Source: Candidatus Hydrogenedentota bacterium
Lineage (GTDB): Bacteria; Hydrogenedentota; Hydrogenedentia; Hydrogenedentales; JAEUWI01
Assembly: GCA_019637335.1 (NCBI GenBank)
Contig: JAHBVV010000028.1
Location: forward strand, 32,980 to 96,979
Length of the DNA stretch: 64,000 nucleotides
Direction of reading: 5' to 3'
Below the pieces are notes generated by a model. That model did no database searches and was not told where the DNA came from. It worked only from the letters and a program-made list of their open reading frames with translations. The position numbers were made by a program, and so were the translations under genes. Numbering within the stretch: position 1 is the first letter of the stretch; each line of letters starts with the position of its first letter. Below are positions 1 to 8,236 of the stretch, one piece after another.

Positions 1-855
1 CCGTTTGAAATGCGTTCGGCCTGGCGCAAGAAGGACGCGGTCATCACCGGAATTCCGCGGGGCGCGGAGATGCAGAAGGTCATGAATTTCGAGCGGCGGG
101 AGTACGACCTGGGCGATAGCGGGGTGGTGCTGGCGGAAAACCTGGCGGAGCAGCTCGGCGTCCAGCGCGGGGACACGCTGGAGATCGAGCCGCTGCTCGG
201 GCGCATCGACCGCACCTACACCGTGACGGTGCGGGATATCGCCCAGCAGTTCCTGGGCACGGCGGCCTACATGGAGCACGGCGCGCTCAGCCGGATGCTC
301 GACGAACCCTTCGCCATCAACAGCGCGCTGCTGCGGATCGAGGAGGGCAGCCGCGACAGCTTGAACCGGGCGCTCAAGGAGATCGGCGGTATCGGCGCCG
401 TCACCTTCAACCAGGACGCCTACGACGCGATCAAGAACACCATCGGGCAGAGCATGTACATCACCAACACGATCCTGCTCAGCTTTGCCGGCGTGATCGC
501 CTTTTCGATCATCTACAACATCACCGCCGTTTCGCTTTCCGAGCGCCAGCGCGAACTGGCCTCCCTGCGCGTGCTCGGCTTTACGGTGGCGGATGTCGGC
601 CGTATCATGTATTTCGAGAACATCGTGCTGGGCCTTATCGGCATCGTGGCGGGCATTCCCCTGGGCATGGGTATCTGCGCGCTGCTGGTCACGGCCTACA
701 GCAACGACATGTTTCACCTGCCTTTTCATATTGACCGGAGCACCTATGTGACCTCGGTCCTGCTGACCTTTGCCTTCGTGCTGCTGGCGAATCTCGCCGC
801 GCGGCGGAAGATTGGGCGGCTGGACCTGGTGGAAGTGCTCAAGGAGCGGGAGTAG
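1..855 (+). CDS. ABC transporter permease, FtsX/MacB type, C-terminal part (cut by window edge)
   Basis: Membrane permease subunit of an efflux-type ABC transporter. The frame is open from base 1 to the stop at 855, so the N-terminus lies outside the window. The visible part is a periplasmic-type segment followed by three hydrophobic segments (about nt 460-540, 610-700 and 745-800) in the FtsX C-terminal arrangement. The phrase SERQRELASLRVLGFT before the second helix is the typical cytoplasmic loop of this family. The next gene, three bases downstream, encodes a HlyD-type adaptor, as in MacB/DevC-type exporters. The ATPase is probably upstream of the window. Substrate unknown. Confidence 0.88.
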   Translation, partial: PFEMRSAWRKKDAVITGIPRGAEMQKVMNFERREYDLGDSGVVLAENLAEQLGVQRGDTLEIEPLLGRIDRTYTVTVRDIAQQFLGTAAYMEHGALSRMLDEPFAINSALLRIEEGSRDSLNRALKEIGGIGAVTFNQDAYDAIKNTIGQSMYITNTILLSFAGVIAFSIIYNITAVSLSERQRELASLRVLGFTVADVGRIMYFENIVLGLIGIVAGIPLGMGICALLVTAYSNDMFHLPFHIDRSTYVTSVLLTFAFVLLANLAARRKIGRLDLVEVLKERE

Positions 856-858
856 TTC

Positions 859-2175
859 ATGAAACGCATCGCCTGGATCGCCGCCGCCGCCGCCGTGCTG
901 CTGCTGATCGTCCTCTCCATGCGGCCGCAGCCGGTTCCCGCCGACATCGGTACGCCCGAAACGCGGACTGTGCGGGAGTTCATCGCCGAGGAGGCCAAGA
1001 CCCGGCTGCGCGACGAGTACCTGATCGACATGCCGGTCACCGGGACGCTCAAGCGCATCGCGCTGGAGGTGGGCGACGTCGTCGAGGCCGGGGCCGCCAT
1101 CGCGGAGATGGACGCGTTCGACCTGGAGCAGCGCGTTCGCGGCCTGGAGTACCTGATCCGCCAGGCGGAGGCGCAGATCGCGGGGGTGGACAGCGGCAAG
1201 CCCAAGAGCGAGGACATTGACACCGCCGCGATGCGCGCGCAGGAGATGCGGGACGCGCTTCGGATAGCGGAGAAGGAACGCGAGATCGCCGGTATTAACT
1301 TCGAGGAGGCCGAGCGGGATTTCAACCGCATCCAGCGGCTCCACGCCCAGGGGGTGGCCAGCCAGAGCATGCTCGATGACGCCGATCGCGCATTCAAAGC
1401 GGCCCGCGAACAGCGCGAGGCGGCGCGGCTCGCCGTCGCGTCGGCGCGGAAGAACGTGGAGATTTCCGACCTCGCCTCCAGCCGGGTCACGGCCTCCATC
1501 GACGACAACGAATACCTCCGCGAGGTGTACCGCGCCGAAATCAAGCGCCTCGAAGCCGATCTCGCCATCGCGCGGAGCGACCTCGAAAAAGCCGTCATCC
1601 GCGCGCCCGTCACCGGCCCGGTCCTCGAAAAGTTCATCGAGAACACGCGGTTTCTCGCCGCCGGCACGCCGATCATGACCATCGGCGACCTGTCCACCAT
1701 GGAGATCGAGAGCGACGTCCTCTCCGAGGAGGTGGTCGCCGTTGAACCGGGGGACAGCGTCGAGATTGTCGGGAAAGCGCTCGGCGACGCGACCATCACC
1801 GGCAAGGTCGATCGCATCTATCCGTCCGCCTTCCAGAAGATCTCGTCGCTCGGCATCGAGCAGCAGCGCGTCAAAACGATCATCGCGTTCGACAACAGCG
1901 AACTGAACCTCCGTGCGGGCACCCGCCTCGATGTCCGAATCATTATCGATCAGGCCGAAAACACGCTTGCCGTGCCCGAGCGCGCCCTCTTCCGCCGCGA
2001 CGGCGTCTGGCACGTCTTCGCCGTCGAAGGCGGCAGGGCCCAGCTTCGCACGGTGTCCGTCGGGCTGAAAAACGACACCTGGGCGCAGATCACGGGCGGG
2101 CTCGCGGCGGATGAGGAGATCGTGCTGGAGCCGAGAAACGACCTGGAGCCCGGGAGCCGGGTGGTGGCGCGGTGA
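859..2175 (+). CDS. HlyD-family periplasmic adaptor (membrane fusion protein) of the upstream ABC exporter
   Basis: 438-aa adaptor linking an inner-membrane exporter to the outer membrane. An N-terminal signal anchor (residues 1-22, KRIAWIAAAAAVLLLIVL) is followed by a lipoyl/barrel-sandwich half (about 55-95). A long alpha-helical coiled-coil hairpin rich in Arg, Glu and Ala spans about 90-240. The second lipoyl half with the RAPVTGPVLEKF motif lies near 250, and a beta-barrel plus membrane-proximal domain runs from 285 to the end. The start follows a GGGAG about 8 bases upstream and lies three bases after the permease stop, so the two genes are an operon. Cargo cannot be inferred. Confidence 0.9.
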   Translation: MKRIAWIAAAAAVLLLIVLSMRPQPVPADIGTPETRTVREFIAEEAKTRLRDEYLIDMPVTGTLKRIALEVGDVVEAGAAIAEMDAFDLEQRVRGLEYLIRQAEAQIAGVDSGKPKSEDIDTAAMRAQEMRDALRIAEKEREIAGINFEEAERDFNRIQRLHAQGVASQSMLDDADRAFKAAREQREAARLAVASARKNVEISDLASSRVTASIDDNEYLREVYRAEIKRLEADLAIARSDLEKAVIRAPVTGPVLEKFIENTRFLAAGTPIMTIGDLSTMEIESDVLSEEVVAVEPGDSVEIVGKALGDATITGKVDRIYPSAFQKISSLGIEQQRVKTIIAFDNSELNLRAGTRLDVRIIIDQAENTLAVPERALFRRDGVWHVFAVEGGRAQLRTVSVGLKNDTWAQITGGLAADEEIVLEPRNDLEPGSRVVAR

Positions 2176-2260
2176 GGGGAGCGGGGACTCCGATTGGTGA
2201 CCTGAACTGCAATTGATCGGCCAGGATGTTGGTAAATTTGAGTATTCGAGGGCTGAAGGT

Positions 2261-2755
2261 ATGACAGGATTATTGATGACGATAGTTGTCGGTGCTGTTG
2301 GGGTTGTAGTCGCTTGGCTTCTCAATAAGTTCTTGAGCCAATTGTGGGCTGCGAGAGAACGCAGTTCGGCCGTGCTCTTGAGACCATATATCTCGGCTGA
2401 CGAGGCACAGTTGAGATCAGGAAAATTCGATATTGTAGATGGAGTGGTGAAGTCGGACCCAGTATTGACCGTTACCGCATCTATCGTCCAGGGAGATAAG
2501 AAGGTGACGATCGGATACGGCTATGCAGAGCTCCCAAACAAGCAGCAAATGGGTCTCGCAATTTGTCGAGGCACGGTTAAGACTATGGAGCCAGGTGGGC
2601 CGAAGAGTGTTTGGCAGGCTCATATGTCCTATGCGGAGATCTCGCAAATCGAACAGATAGTCTTTGTCGCAGATGGAAACCCGGAAGAAAAATGGAGCGT
2701 ATCCGAAAAGGACATTGAGTCGGTAAGAAAACAGGCACGCAGTCAGTTGAGATAG
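2261..2755 (+). CDS. Hypothetical protein with N-terminal membrane helix
   Basis: No family recognised. The 164-aa product begins with a single hydrophobic helix (MTGLLMTIVVGAVGVVVAWL) and then a soluble, mixed alpha/beta region. A TTG at 2213 in the same frame would add 16 residues. The ATG at 2261 is preferred because GAGGG lies just upstream and the helix then sits at the N-terminus. Codon use is visibly less GC-rich than in the flanking genes, with many A/T third positions. That suggests recent acquisition or a different expression class. It lies 38-85 bases after the adaptor gene depending on the start, so cotranscription is possible. Confidence 0.6.
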   Translation: MTGLLMTIVVGAVGVVVAWLLNKFLSQLWAARERSSAVLLRPYISADEAQLRSGKFDIVDGVVKSDPVLTVTASIVQGDKKVTIGYGYAELPNKQQMGLAICRGTVKTMEPGGPKSVWQAHMSYAEISQIEQIVFVADGNPEEKWSVSEKDIESVRKQARSQLR

Positions 2756-2836
2756 GGAGTTGACGAATAAACCTGAGATGCCGGGGATGCATAGTCTTGC
2801 GATTCGGAAGCAGCCAGGAGACTACTCCACCGGAGC

Positions 2837-2952
2837 GCCAAACTATGGAGCGCCGGCGGCCCGCCGGCCAGACCCAGCCACAAGACCCCGCCCCCGAACA
2901 ACAGCCTTGAAAGCGAAATACCACCCCAATGGAGCGCCGACATCCCTGCTGG
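2837..2952 (-). repeat. Diverged single copy of the 84/107-bp repeat found in the 21-kb array
   Basis: Read on the minus strand, this stretch follows the unit of the tandem array at 20.9-21.7 kb: GCGCTCCATTGGGGTGGT, a GTTGTTCGGGGG segment, then GGCCGGCGGGCC. The remainder of the 2756-3440 gap has no credible gene. It also holds a partial copy (3035-3065) of the CACGAATGGACACC-type repeat seen at 35.5 and 36.4 kb. Confidence 0.6.
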
Positions 2953-3210
2953 CTCCGGCGACCACGTCGCCGAACCCGCCACTTACTGGCGGCATCCCAA
3001 AGCTCATCGCTGCACAGCACCAACAAAAAGAATTAAACCACGAATGAACACCAATAGGCACGAATAAGACCAGCACCCGAAAACGGGCTCGCGCGCATGA
3101 GCCACGTAGTGGCGGCATACCGCGGCCCAGGCGTGAGTGGAGCGAACCCAGCGTCAGCCACTTCCAACTCGGGGCGAGCGCCACATGAACCACCATCAAT
3201 GTAAAAAAAA

Positions 3211-3371
3211 GGCGCGTGTTGGAACGTTGGCATTTCGCCTGCGGCGAATCCCTGACCTTGCCGGCACAGATGCCGGCGCTCCAAAACGCTCACTATCGTT
3301 GATTCAAGGTTCCAAATCGACTCAAGTTTACGCCCATATACCGAGATCGAGTTTAAATGCGATTGCCCTGT
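3211..3371 (+). repeat. Interspersed two-hairpin repeat (family A), copy 1
   Basis: About 160 bp shared with 20052-20210 and 50047-50195. It contains the hairpin TTCGCCTGCGGCGAA, a second hairpin GCCGGCA-cAGA-TGCCGGC, the tract GCTCACTATCGTTGATTCAA, and ends with TTTAAATGCGATTGCCCTG. Two short palindromes in fixed spacing resemble paired REP/BIME units. No gene overlaps it. Confidence 0.75.
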
Positions 3372-3440
3372 TCCAGCGACGTTTGATCCGCCGCTCGCGT
3401 TGAAGTAGTCTGTAGGCGCACGTATCGCGCCGGAGCAATC

Positions 3441-3671
3441 ATGATGGATAGAATAGAAATATCCCCGCTGGTCTGCCACGGGAAGCCCGTCATCAAAGGA
3501 ACCCGTGTGTTGGTCAGCACGGTGCTAAGCGCGCTTGCCGCTGGAGACACCGTGGGGACGATACTTGAAGATTATCCGAATTTGACCCCGGACGACATCC
3601 AGGCGGCCTTGGCGTTCGGCTCCGATCTTTCCCGTTTCGAAGAGCATCCCTACGATGTCGCGGCGTCGTGA
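3441..3671 (+). CDS. DUF433 protein, putative antitoxin of a DUF433/DUF5615 pair
   Basis: 76-aa DUF433 protein. The diagnostic stretch near residues 7-30 (PLVCHGKPVIKGTRVLVSTV) and the helical C-terminal half with LTPDDIQAAL are clear. The family is a small winged-helix-like DNA-binding fold that commonly precedes a DUF5615 PIN-like nuclease and acts as its antitoxin. That arrangement is kept here: the stop codon overlaps a GTG that opens a DUF5615-like frame. GGAG lies six bases before the ATG. Because the partner is truncated, this is probably an orphaned antitoxin. Confidence 0.85.
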   Translation: MMDRIEISPLVCHGKPVIKGTRVLVSTVLSALAAGDTVGTILEDYPNLTPDDIQAALAFGSDLSRFEEHPYDVAAS

Positions 3672-3760
3672 AATTCCTGCTTGACGAGAACTTCCCGCGC
3701 GCGGCGATTGATTTGTTGAATCGTCCTGGTCACGTTGCGCTGGATATCCTCGGCTTGATT
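3668..3760 (+). pseudogene. Truncated DUF5615 (PIN-like) toxin remnant
   Basis: The GTG at 3668 overlaps the antitoxin stop by four bases (GTGA). The frame opens with MKFLLDENFPRAAIDLLNRP followed by GH, the canonical N-terminus of DUF5615 nucleases including the first acidic residues (DEN). After about 30 residues the similarity ends. The conserved later acidic motif is absent, and the frame then runs out of frame into the next gene. The toxin is therefore almost certainly inactive through an internal or 3-prime deletion. Confidence 0.65.
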
Positions 3761-3897
3761 CGGGTGATTAAGGTGGGCAGCGGCATAAACCATGGGAGGA
3801 GACCTCGTGAGGGCCTTGGGTGGAGCAATCACCATCAGCGCTCAATTCCCGAACCATGCGCCCGTGACGCTATCGGGCCTCGGACAGGAGACATCAG

Positions 3898-4560
3898 ATG
3901 CGTAGAGTTTTTTTCACCGTTGGCATGTTATTCGCCATTTCGTTTGCCGCCCACGCCGAAGACGCCCCCAGCCGTTGGGAGCCCGCCATAGCGGCGTTTG
4001 AGGCGGAGGACCGGGCCCAGCCGCCCGCGCCCGGCGGCGTCCTGTTTCTCGGCAGCTCCAGTATCCGCATGTGGGATCTGGAGAAGTGGTTTCCCGATCA
4101 GCATGTGCTGAACCGGGGCTTTGGCGGGTCGGAGATTTCGGATTCGATTCACTTTTTCGACCGCGCTGTGTTGCCTTACAAGCCTTCGGCGATTGTATTC
4201 TACGCGGGCGACAATGACATCGCGCGGGGGAAGGACGCGGGTCAGGTCGCCGCGGATTTTAAGGCCTTTGCGGAGAAGGTCTGGGCGGCCTTTCCGGAGG
4301 CGCGGATCCTGTTCATCGGTATCAAGCCGAGCACCGCGCGTTGGGCGCTGTACCCGGAGATGAAGAAGGCGAACGAGGCCATCCGGGCCTTTGCCGGGGA
4401 GGAGCCGCGGTTGACCTTTGTGGATATCGAGGGCGCGATGCTGGACGAGGACGGTGCGCCGCTGGAGTCGCTGTTGAAGGACGACGGGTTGCACATGACG
4501 GAGGCGGGGTATCGGATTTGGACGGATTTGGTGAAGGCGGGGCTGGAGGGTGAAGGGTGA
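3898..4560 (+). CDS. Secreted SGNH/GDSL-family hydrolase
   Basis: 220-aa exported esterase/lipase-fold enzyme. Residues 1-20 form a signal peptide ending AAHA. SGNH blocks are visible: G52-S-S-S-I with the nucleophilic Ser, GGSEIS (Gly of the oxyanion hole), G104-D-N-D (Asn106), and the C-terminal DDGLH with Asp196 and His199. This variant carries GSSS rather than GDS in block I, common in PAF-acetylhydrolase-like and carbohydrate-esterase SGNH proteins. AGGAGA lies seven bases before the ATG. The stop codon sits inside a 7-bp tandem array, so the last residues (LEGEG) are array-encoded. Natural substrate unknown. Confidence 0.88.
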   Translation: MRRVFFTVGMLFAISFAAHAEDAPSRWEPAIAAFEAEDRAQPPAPGGVLFLGSSSIRMWDLEKWFPDQHVLNRGFGGSEISDSIHFFDRAVLPYKPSAIVFYAGDNDIARGKDAGQVAADFKAFAEKVWAAFPEARILFIGIKPSTARWALYPEMKKANEAIRAFAGEEPRLTFVDIEGAMLDEDGAPLESLLKDDGLHMTEAGYRIWTDLVKAGLEGEG

Positions 4561-4660
4561 AGGGTGAAGGGTGAAGGGTGAAGGGTGAAGGGTGAAGGGT
4601 GAAGAGTGAAGGGTGAAGAGTGAAGGGTGAAGAGTGAAGAGTGAAGAGTGAAGAGTGAAG
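4550..4660 (+). repeat. 7-bp tandem array (GTGAAGG/GTGAAGA)
   Basis: About 15 head-to-tail copies of GTGAAGG, drifting to GTGAAGA toward the 3-prime end. The array starts inside the last codons of the hydrolase gene and supplies its stop codon. Slippage would shift the hydrolase C-terminus. No gene lies in the array itself. Confidence 0.92.
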
Positions 4661-4780
4661 GGGTCGTGTGGGCGTTGTTCCGCTGAGTGGAACGGAATGC
4701 ATTCCCACGGAGGAGCGTGGGAACGAGTTCCAAAGCGAGCAAGGCTGGGAGCACGGCCACCCTCCCGTGCTCTCCGGGGC

Positions 4781-4810
4781 CTGTCATTTTTACGCGAACG
4801 CGGGTATAAT
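4781..4810 (+). promoter_or_regulatory. Predicted promoter of hicB, leaderless transcript
   Basis: CTGTCA (4/6 to TTGACA), an 18-bp spacer, and a perfect TATAAT at 4805-4810. The ATG of hicB begins only nine bases after the -10 box, so the transcript would be essentially leaderless. Confidence 0.6.
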
Positions 4811-4819
4811 GGCGTTACT

Positions 4820-5011
4820 ATGGATAACCTGAGATTCATATATTGGGAAGACGAAGGGATGCTCATCGGGTATTTGGAAGAGTATCCCGACTACATGACC
4901 CAGGGCGTTTCGCTCGACGAGCTTAAAGATAATCTGCGGGATATCTTCGGCGAATTGACCGGTGGACACATTCCGTCGGTTAGACGGGCGGCCGTACTCG
5001 AGGTTTCGTGA
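4820..5011 (+). CDS. hicB: HicB-family antitoxin
   Basis: 63-aa HicB-like antitoxin with the partial RNase-H-like fold. It opens with the strand F-I-Y-W-E-D-E-G-M-L-I-G-Y and has the typical EYPDYMTQGVSLDEL segment followed by the helix DNLRDIFGEL. The frame is open further upstream to 4655, but the ATG at 4820 follows a TATAAT promoter and gives the family length. The stop overlaps the GTG start of hicA by four bases, so translation is coupled. In such systems HicB binds HicA and represses its own promoter. Here hicA is interrupted, so only the antitoxin is probably functional. Confidence 0.82.
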   Translation: MDNLRFIYWEDEGMLIGYLEEYPDYMTQGVSLDELKDNLRDIFGELTGGHIPSVRRAAVLEVS

Positions 5012-5181
5012 AACGCCACGAACTCATCAAGCAGCTCGAGCTTTCCGGCTGCGTCTTGCTTCGCCATGGGGGCAAACATGACTGGTATCACAACCCCGTT
5101 ACCCGAGTCTCCCAGCCAATTCCACGCCATCGTTAAATCAACGAGAGTCTCGCCAAGAGCATAATTAAGAAGCTATCTTGA
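5008..5181 (+). pseudogene. hicA: hicA toxin gene with an in-frame premature TAA
   Basis: Starting at the GTG that overlaps the hicB stop, the frame reads VKRHELIKQLELSGCVLLRH, then GGKHDWYHNP and IPRHR. This is a dsRBD-like HicA mRNA interferase with the G-x-H motif containing the catalytic His. TAA at 5134-5136 follows PRHR. Ignoring that codon, the frame continues INESLAKSIIKKLS to TGA at 5179-5181, which is the normal HicA C-terminus. The family has Glu in that position (PRHRE), so a single GAA-to-TAA change explains the lesion. The truncated product lacks its last helix. This gene is under 60 codons and easy to overlook. Confidence 0.72.
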
Positions 5182-5184
5182 TGA

Positions 5185-5304
5185 TTGGTAACCGCTCCAC
5201 TTTCGGGGATGGAACTATTGAAGAAAGATGGCCTCCACATGGTTGACGAGGGCTACCGAATCTGGACCGTACTGGTAAAACCCGCGCTCAAAAAAGAGTG
5301 GGCC
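5185..5304 (+). pseudogene. C-terminal fragment of an SGNH hydrolase
   Basis: The frame encodes LLKKDGLHMVDEGYRIWTVL followed by VKPALKK. This matches the C-terminal block V region of the hydrolase at 3898-4560 (LLKDDGLHMTEAGYRIWTDL, VKAGL), including the Asp-x-x-His pair. No N-terminal catalytic blocks precede it, so it is the tail of a lost or duplicated paralogue. From 5305 to about 5560 I see no gene. Confidence 0.6.
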
Positions 5305-5580
5305 ACCGGGCGTGCCGGCATTGAGCCTTCGAGCCGCTGCTTCAGGCGATCGGCGTGTGTGGCGCCAAATCAGCATGGTGGAGTGCGCGTGAATCGATCA
5401 GGCGACGCCGTTGTCGTGGCGTTGGCGGTCTGGAGTACGGGCACACGAACAGGCGTAGCCTGATCGCGTGGCACGTTCTCGGGGGGCGCACGCAGGCTTG
5501 CGCATCGCGATTGCGTGGCGCGGCCCCACTGCTGGCTCTTGTTCGCACTTTTCGGCTGTAATTGGCTACAATGCCGCCCC

Positions 5581-6945
5581 ATGACGAACGGTAGCGACCA
5601 GATCCTTTCCATCAGCCAGTTGACACGGCGCATCAAGTCCCTGCTGGAAGGTGAGTTGGGGGCGGTGTGGATTTCGGGAGAGATTTCGAACTGGAAGCTG
5701 GCGGCGTCGGGGCACGCGTACTTCACGCTGAAGGATGAAAACAGCCAGATCGACGCGGTGATGTTCAAGGGGAAGCTCTCGCGGCTGCGTTTTGATCCGG
5801 AGAATGGGCTGGAGGTCCTGGCGCACGGGCAGATCTCGGTGTACGAGCGCCGGGGCAATTACCAGATTATCCTGAGCGACATGCAGCCGAAGGGCGTGGG
5901 CGCGCTCCAACTGGCCTTTGAGAAGCTCAAGAAGAAACTGGCGGCGGAGGGCCTCTTCGATGACCTGCACAAGCAGCCCCTGCCCATGCTCCCGCGCCGC
6001 ATCGGCATCGTCACCTCGCCGACGGGCGCGGCTATCCGCGATATTCTGAATGTGCTCAACCGCCGTTTCGGCAGTGTCCATGTGATTCTCTACCCCGCGC
6101 GCGTGCAGGGTCCGGAGGCGGCCCCCGAGATTGTCGCGGGCATCCGCGCGCTGGATGCGTGGGGCGTCGACGTGATGATCGTCGGGCGCGGCGGCGGCTC
6201 GCTTGAGGATCTGTGGCCGTTTAACGAGGAAATTGTGGTGCGCGCGGTCTACGAGGCGCGCACGCCGATTATTTCCGCCGTGGGCCACGAGATCGACGTC
6301 GCGCTGACCGATTTCGCGGCGGATCTGCGCGCGCCCACGCCCTCGGCGGCGGCGGAGCTCGTGGTGAAGGAGCAGGCGGCCCTGGGCGACCAGGTGTTGC
6401 GGCTGAAAAAGCGGCTTGGCCAGGGCCTGGAACGCCAGCTTGCGGACGCGCGGCACCGCCTGGCGCTCGCGCGGAACAGCTACGCCCTCCAGCGCCCCGA
6501 AGAGATCATCCGGCAGCGGCGCCAGGAGACCGATGAACTGCGCATGCGCCTGGACGAGGCCCTGCGGCGGCAGATCCGCGATCAGCGGGTCCGCGCGGAA
6601 CGTGCGGCGCGGGCGCTGGCCCTGCTTTCCCCGCGGAACCAGCTCGATCGCGCGGGCGAGCGCCTGAAACAGCTCCGGCGCCGCCTCCACGCGGCCGGCC
6701 GGGCCATTCCCGACGCCGGGCGTCACCGGCTGCGCCCGCTCCTCGCGCAGCTCGACGCCCTGAGCCCGCTGGCTATCCTGTCGCGCGGCTATGCGCTCGG
6801 GTGGAAGCTCCCGGAAAAGGAACTGATTCGCGATGCGGATACATTGAAGGAAAAGGACGAGATCTACGTCCGTTTTGGCCGCGGGGCGGTCACGGCGGCG
6901 GTAACCCATATTGAGGAACCGGTACATGGCCAAGGCCAGGGATGA
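5581..6945 (+). CDS. xseA: Exodeoxyribonuclease VII large subunit
   Basis: 454-aa catalytic subunit of exonuclease VII, which degrades single-stranded DNA from both ends in the cytoplasm. The N-terminal OB fold (about residues 5-105) carries [10 protein letters not shown] and HAYFTLKDE. The nuclease domain has [15 protein letters not shown], the [15 protein letters not shown] motif near 200-215, and [20 protein letters not shown] near 232-252. A long charged coiled coil (about 265-400) forms the XseB-binding arm. A longer frame is open upstream, but the ATG at 5581 gives the family start. A TACAAT -10-like box at 5567-5572 lies just eight bases before it. The gene overlaps xseB by 20 bases. 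Confidence 0.97.
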   Translation: MTNGSDQILSISQLTRRIKSLLEGELGAVWISGEISNWKLAASGHAYFTLKDENSQIDAVMFKGKLSRLRFDPENGLEVLAHGQISVYERRGNYQIILSDMQPKGVGALQLAFEKLKKKLAAEGLFDDLHKQPLPMLPRRIGIVTSPTGAAIRDILNVLNRRFGSVHVILYPARVQGPEAAPEIVAGIRALDAWGVDVMIVGRGGGSLEDLWPFNEEIVVRAVYEARTPIISAVGHEIDVALTDFAADLRAPTPSAAAELVVKEQAALGDQVLRLKKRLGQGLERQLADARHRLALARNSYALQRPEEIIRQRRQETDELRMRLDEALRRQIRDQRVRAERAARALALLSPRNQLDRAGERLKQLRRRLHAAGRAIPDAGRHRLRPLLAQLDALSPLAILSRGYALGWKLPEKELIRDADTLKEKDEIYVRFGRGAVTAAVTHIEEPVHGQGQG

Positions 6946-7321
6946 AGCCACGTTTGAGAAGGATCTGGAAGCGCTGGAAGGCATTGTCGCCGCGCTGGAG
7001 GAGGGGGGGCTGTCGCTCGACGACGCCCTGAAGCAGTTTGAGAGCGGCATCACGCTTGCGCGCCGCTGCGAGAAGGCCCTGAGCAACGCGGAAAAGAAGA
7101 TCGAAGTGCTCCTGAAGAACGCGGAGGGCGAACTGGAAGCGCAGCCCTTCGACGAGAGCGATCCGCCGGAGCCGCCCCGCGCGGCGCCCGAGAAGTCCGC
7201 CGCAAAAACCGCCCCCGCCAAGGCGTCCCCCGCGCCAGCCCGTGCCAGCGCGCCGGAGCCCGCGTATCACGACGAGCCGGAGCCCGAGCCCGAACCCGAC
7301 GACGAGGATCTTCTTTTTTGA
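6926..7321 (+). CDS. xseB: Exodeoxyribonuclease VII small subunit with long acidic/proline tail
   Basis: 131 aa, against about 70-80 usual for XseB. Residues 1-70 are the canonical three-helix small subunit ([49 protein letters not shown]). From about residue 72 onward a low-complexity tail rich in Pro, Ala and Glu follows, ending [14 protein letters not shown]. The start ATG lies inside xseA with GAGGA eight bases upstream, so the two subunits are translationally coupled. The tail is unusual and probably disordered. It is in frame and shares the codon bias of the gene. Confidence 0.93.
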   Translation: MAKARDEATFEKDLEALEGIVAALEEGGLSLDDALKQFESGITLARRCEKALSNAEKKIEVLLKNAEGELEAQPFDESDPPEPPRAAPEKSAAKTAPAKASPAPARASAPEPAYHDEPEPEPEPDDEDLLF

Positions 7322-8184
7322 TCGATGTCGCCGCCTACCTGAAGACCCGGGCCCAGCGCACCGAAACGGCCCTGGCGTCGTATGTCGCCGCGTGGGATGG
7401 CGCTCCCGCGACCCTGCTGGAGGCGGTGCGCTACAGCCTTTTCGCCGGGGGCAAGCGGCTGCGCCCCGCGCTCGCCCTGGGCGCGGCGGAGATTGTGTCC
7501 GGCGAGGATACGCCCGCGCTCCCGGTGGCCTGCGCGCTGGAAATGATCCATACCTACTCGCTGATTCACGACGATCTGCCGGCGATGGACAACGACGACC
7601 TGCGCCGCGGCCGCCCGACCTGCCACAAGGCCTTTGGCGAGGCGGCGGCGATCCTGGCGGGCGACGCGCTGCTGACCATGGCCTTCGATGCCCTGGCGGA
7701 CACGGGTTCCGCCGCGATCGTGCGCGAAGTGGCCCGGGCGGCCGGCGCGGGCGGCATGGTGGGCGGACAGCAGGCGGATCTGGAGGGGGAGGGGAAGGCG
7801 CTGGGACTTGAAGCCCTCCAGCAGATTCACCGCGCGAAGACCGGCGCGCTGATCCGCGTATCCGCGCGGGCGGGGGCGATGGCGGCGGGCGCGGGCGAGG
7901 CGGCCATTGCGGCGCTGACGGCCTATGGAGAGAACCTGGGGCTGGCCTTCCAGATTACCGACGATATCCTGGACGTCACCGGCATTGAGGCCGATCTTGG
8001 CAAGCCCGTGGGTAGCGACGCTTCGCGGGAGAAATCGACCTACCCGGCGCTGCTCGGGCTCGACGAATCGCGCCGGCTCGCGGAAGTGGCCGTGAACGCC
8101 GCGATCGGGGCGCTACATCCCTTTGGCGCGGAGGCGGATGGATTTCGGGCGATCGCGCGGCATATCTTGAATCGCACAACCTGA
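7318..8184 (+). CDS. ispA: Polyprenyl (farnesyl/geranylgeranyl) diphosphate synthase
   Basis: 288-aa trans-isoprenyl diphosphate synthase condensing IPP with allylic diphosphates. The first Asp-rich motif starts at D85 ([14 protein letters not shown]), preceded by GGKRLRPAL. The second is D215-D-I-L-D. The DD-x4-D form of the first motif is typical of bacterial short-chain synthases, so farnesyl or geranyl diphosphate is the likely product. The start is TTG, overlapping the xseB stop (TTGA). The xseA-xseB-ispA order is widely conserved. The frame stops shortly after a typical C-terminal helix; dxs, often next, is absent. Confidence 0.95.
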   Translation: MIDVAAYLKTRAQRTETALASYVAAWDGAPATLLEAVRYSLFAGGKRLRPALALGAAEIVSGEDTPALPVACALEMIHTYSLIHDDLPAMDNDDLRRGRPTCHKAFGEAAAILAGDALLTMAFDALADTGSAAIVREVARAAGAGGMVGGQQADLEGEGKALGLEALQQIHRAKTGALIRVSARAGAMAAGAGEAAIAALTAYGENLGLAFQITDDILDVTGIEADLGKPVGSDASREKSTYPALLGLDESRRLAEVAVNAAIGALHPFGAEADGFRAIARHILNRTT

Positions 8185-8236
8185 AGCGCCCGGCAGGTCT
8201 CTCCCCGGGCGCGGGGCAACGACGGAGGAACCGGAT

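Noticed and set aside
3898..5304. Whole 3.4-5.3 kb block as a defence island
   Set aside because: Only antitoxin-type genes and broken toxins are present; no nuclease, ATPase or other defence component.
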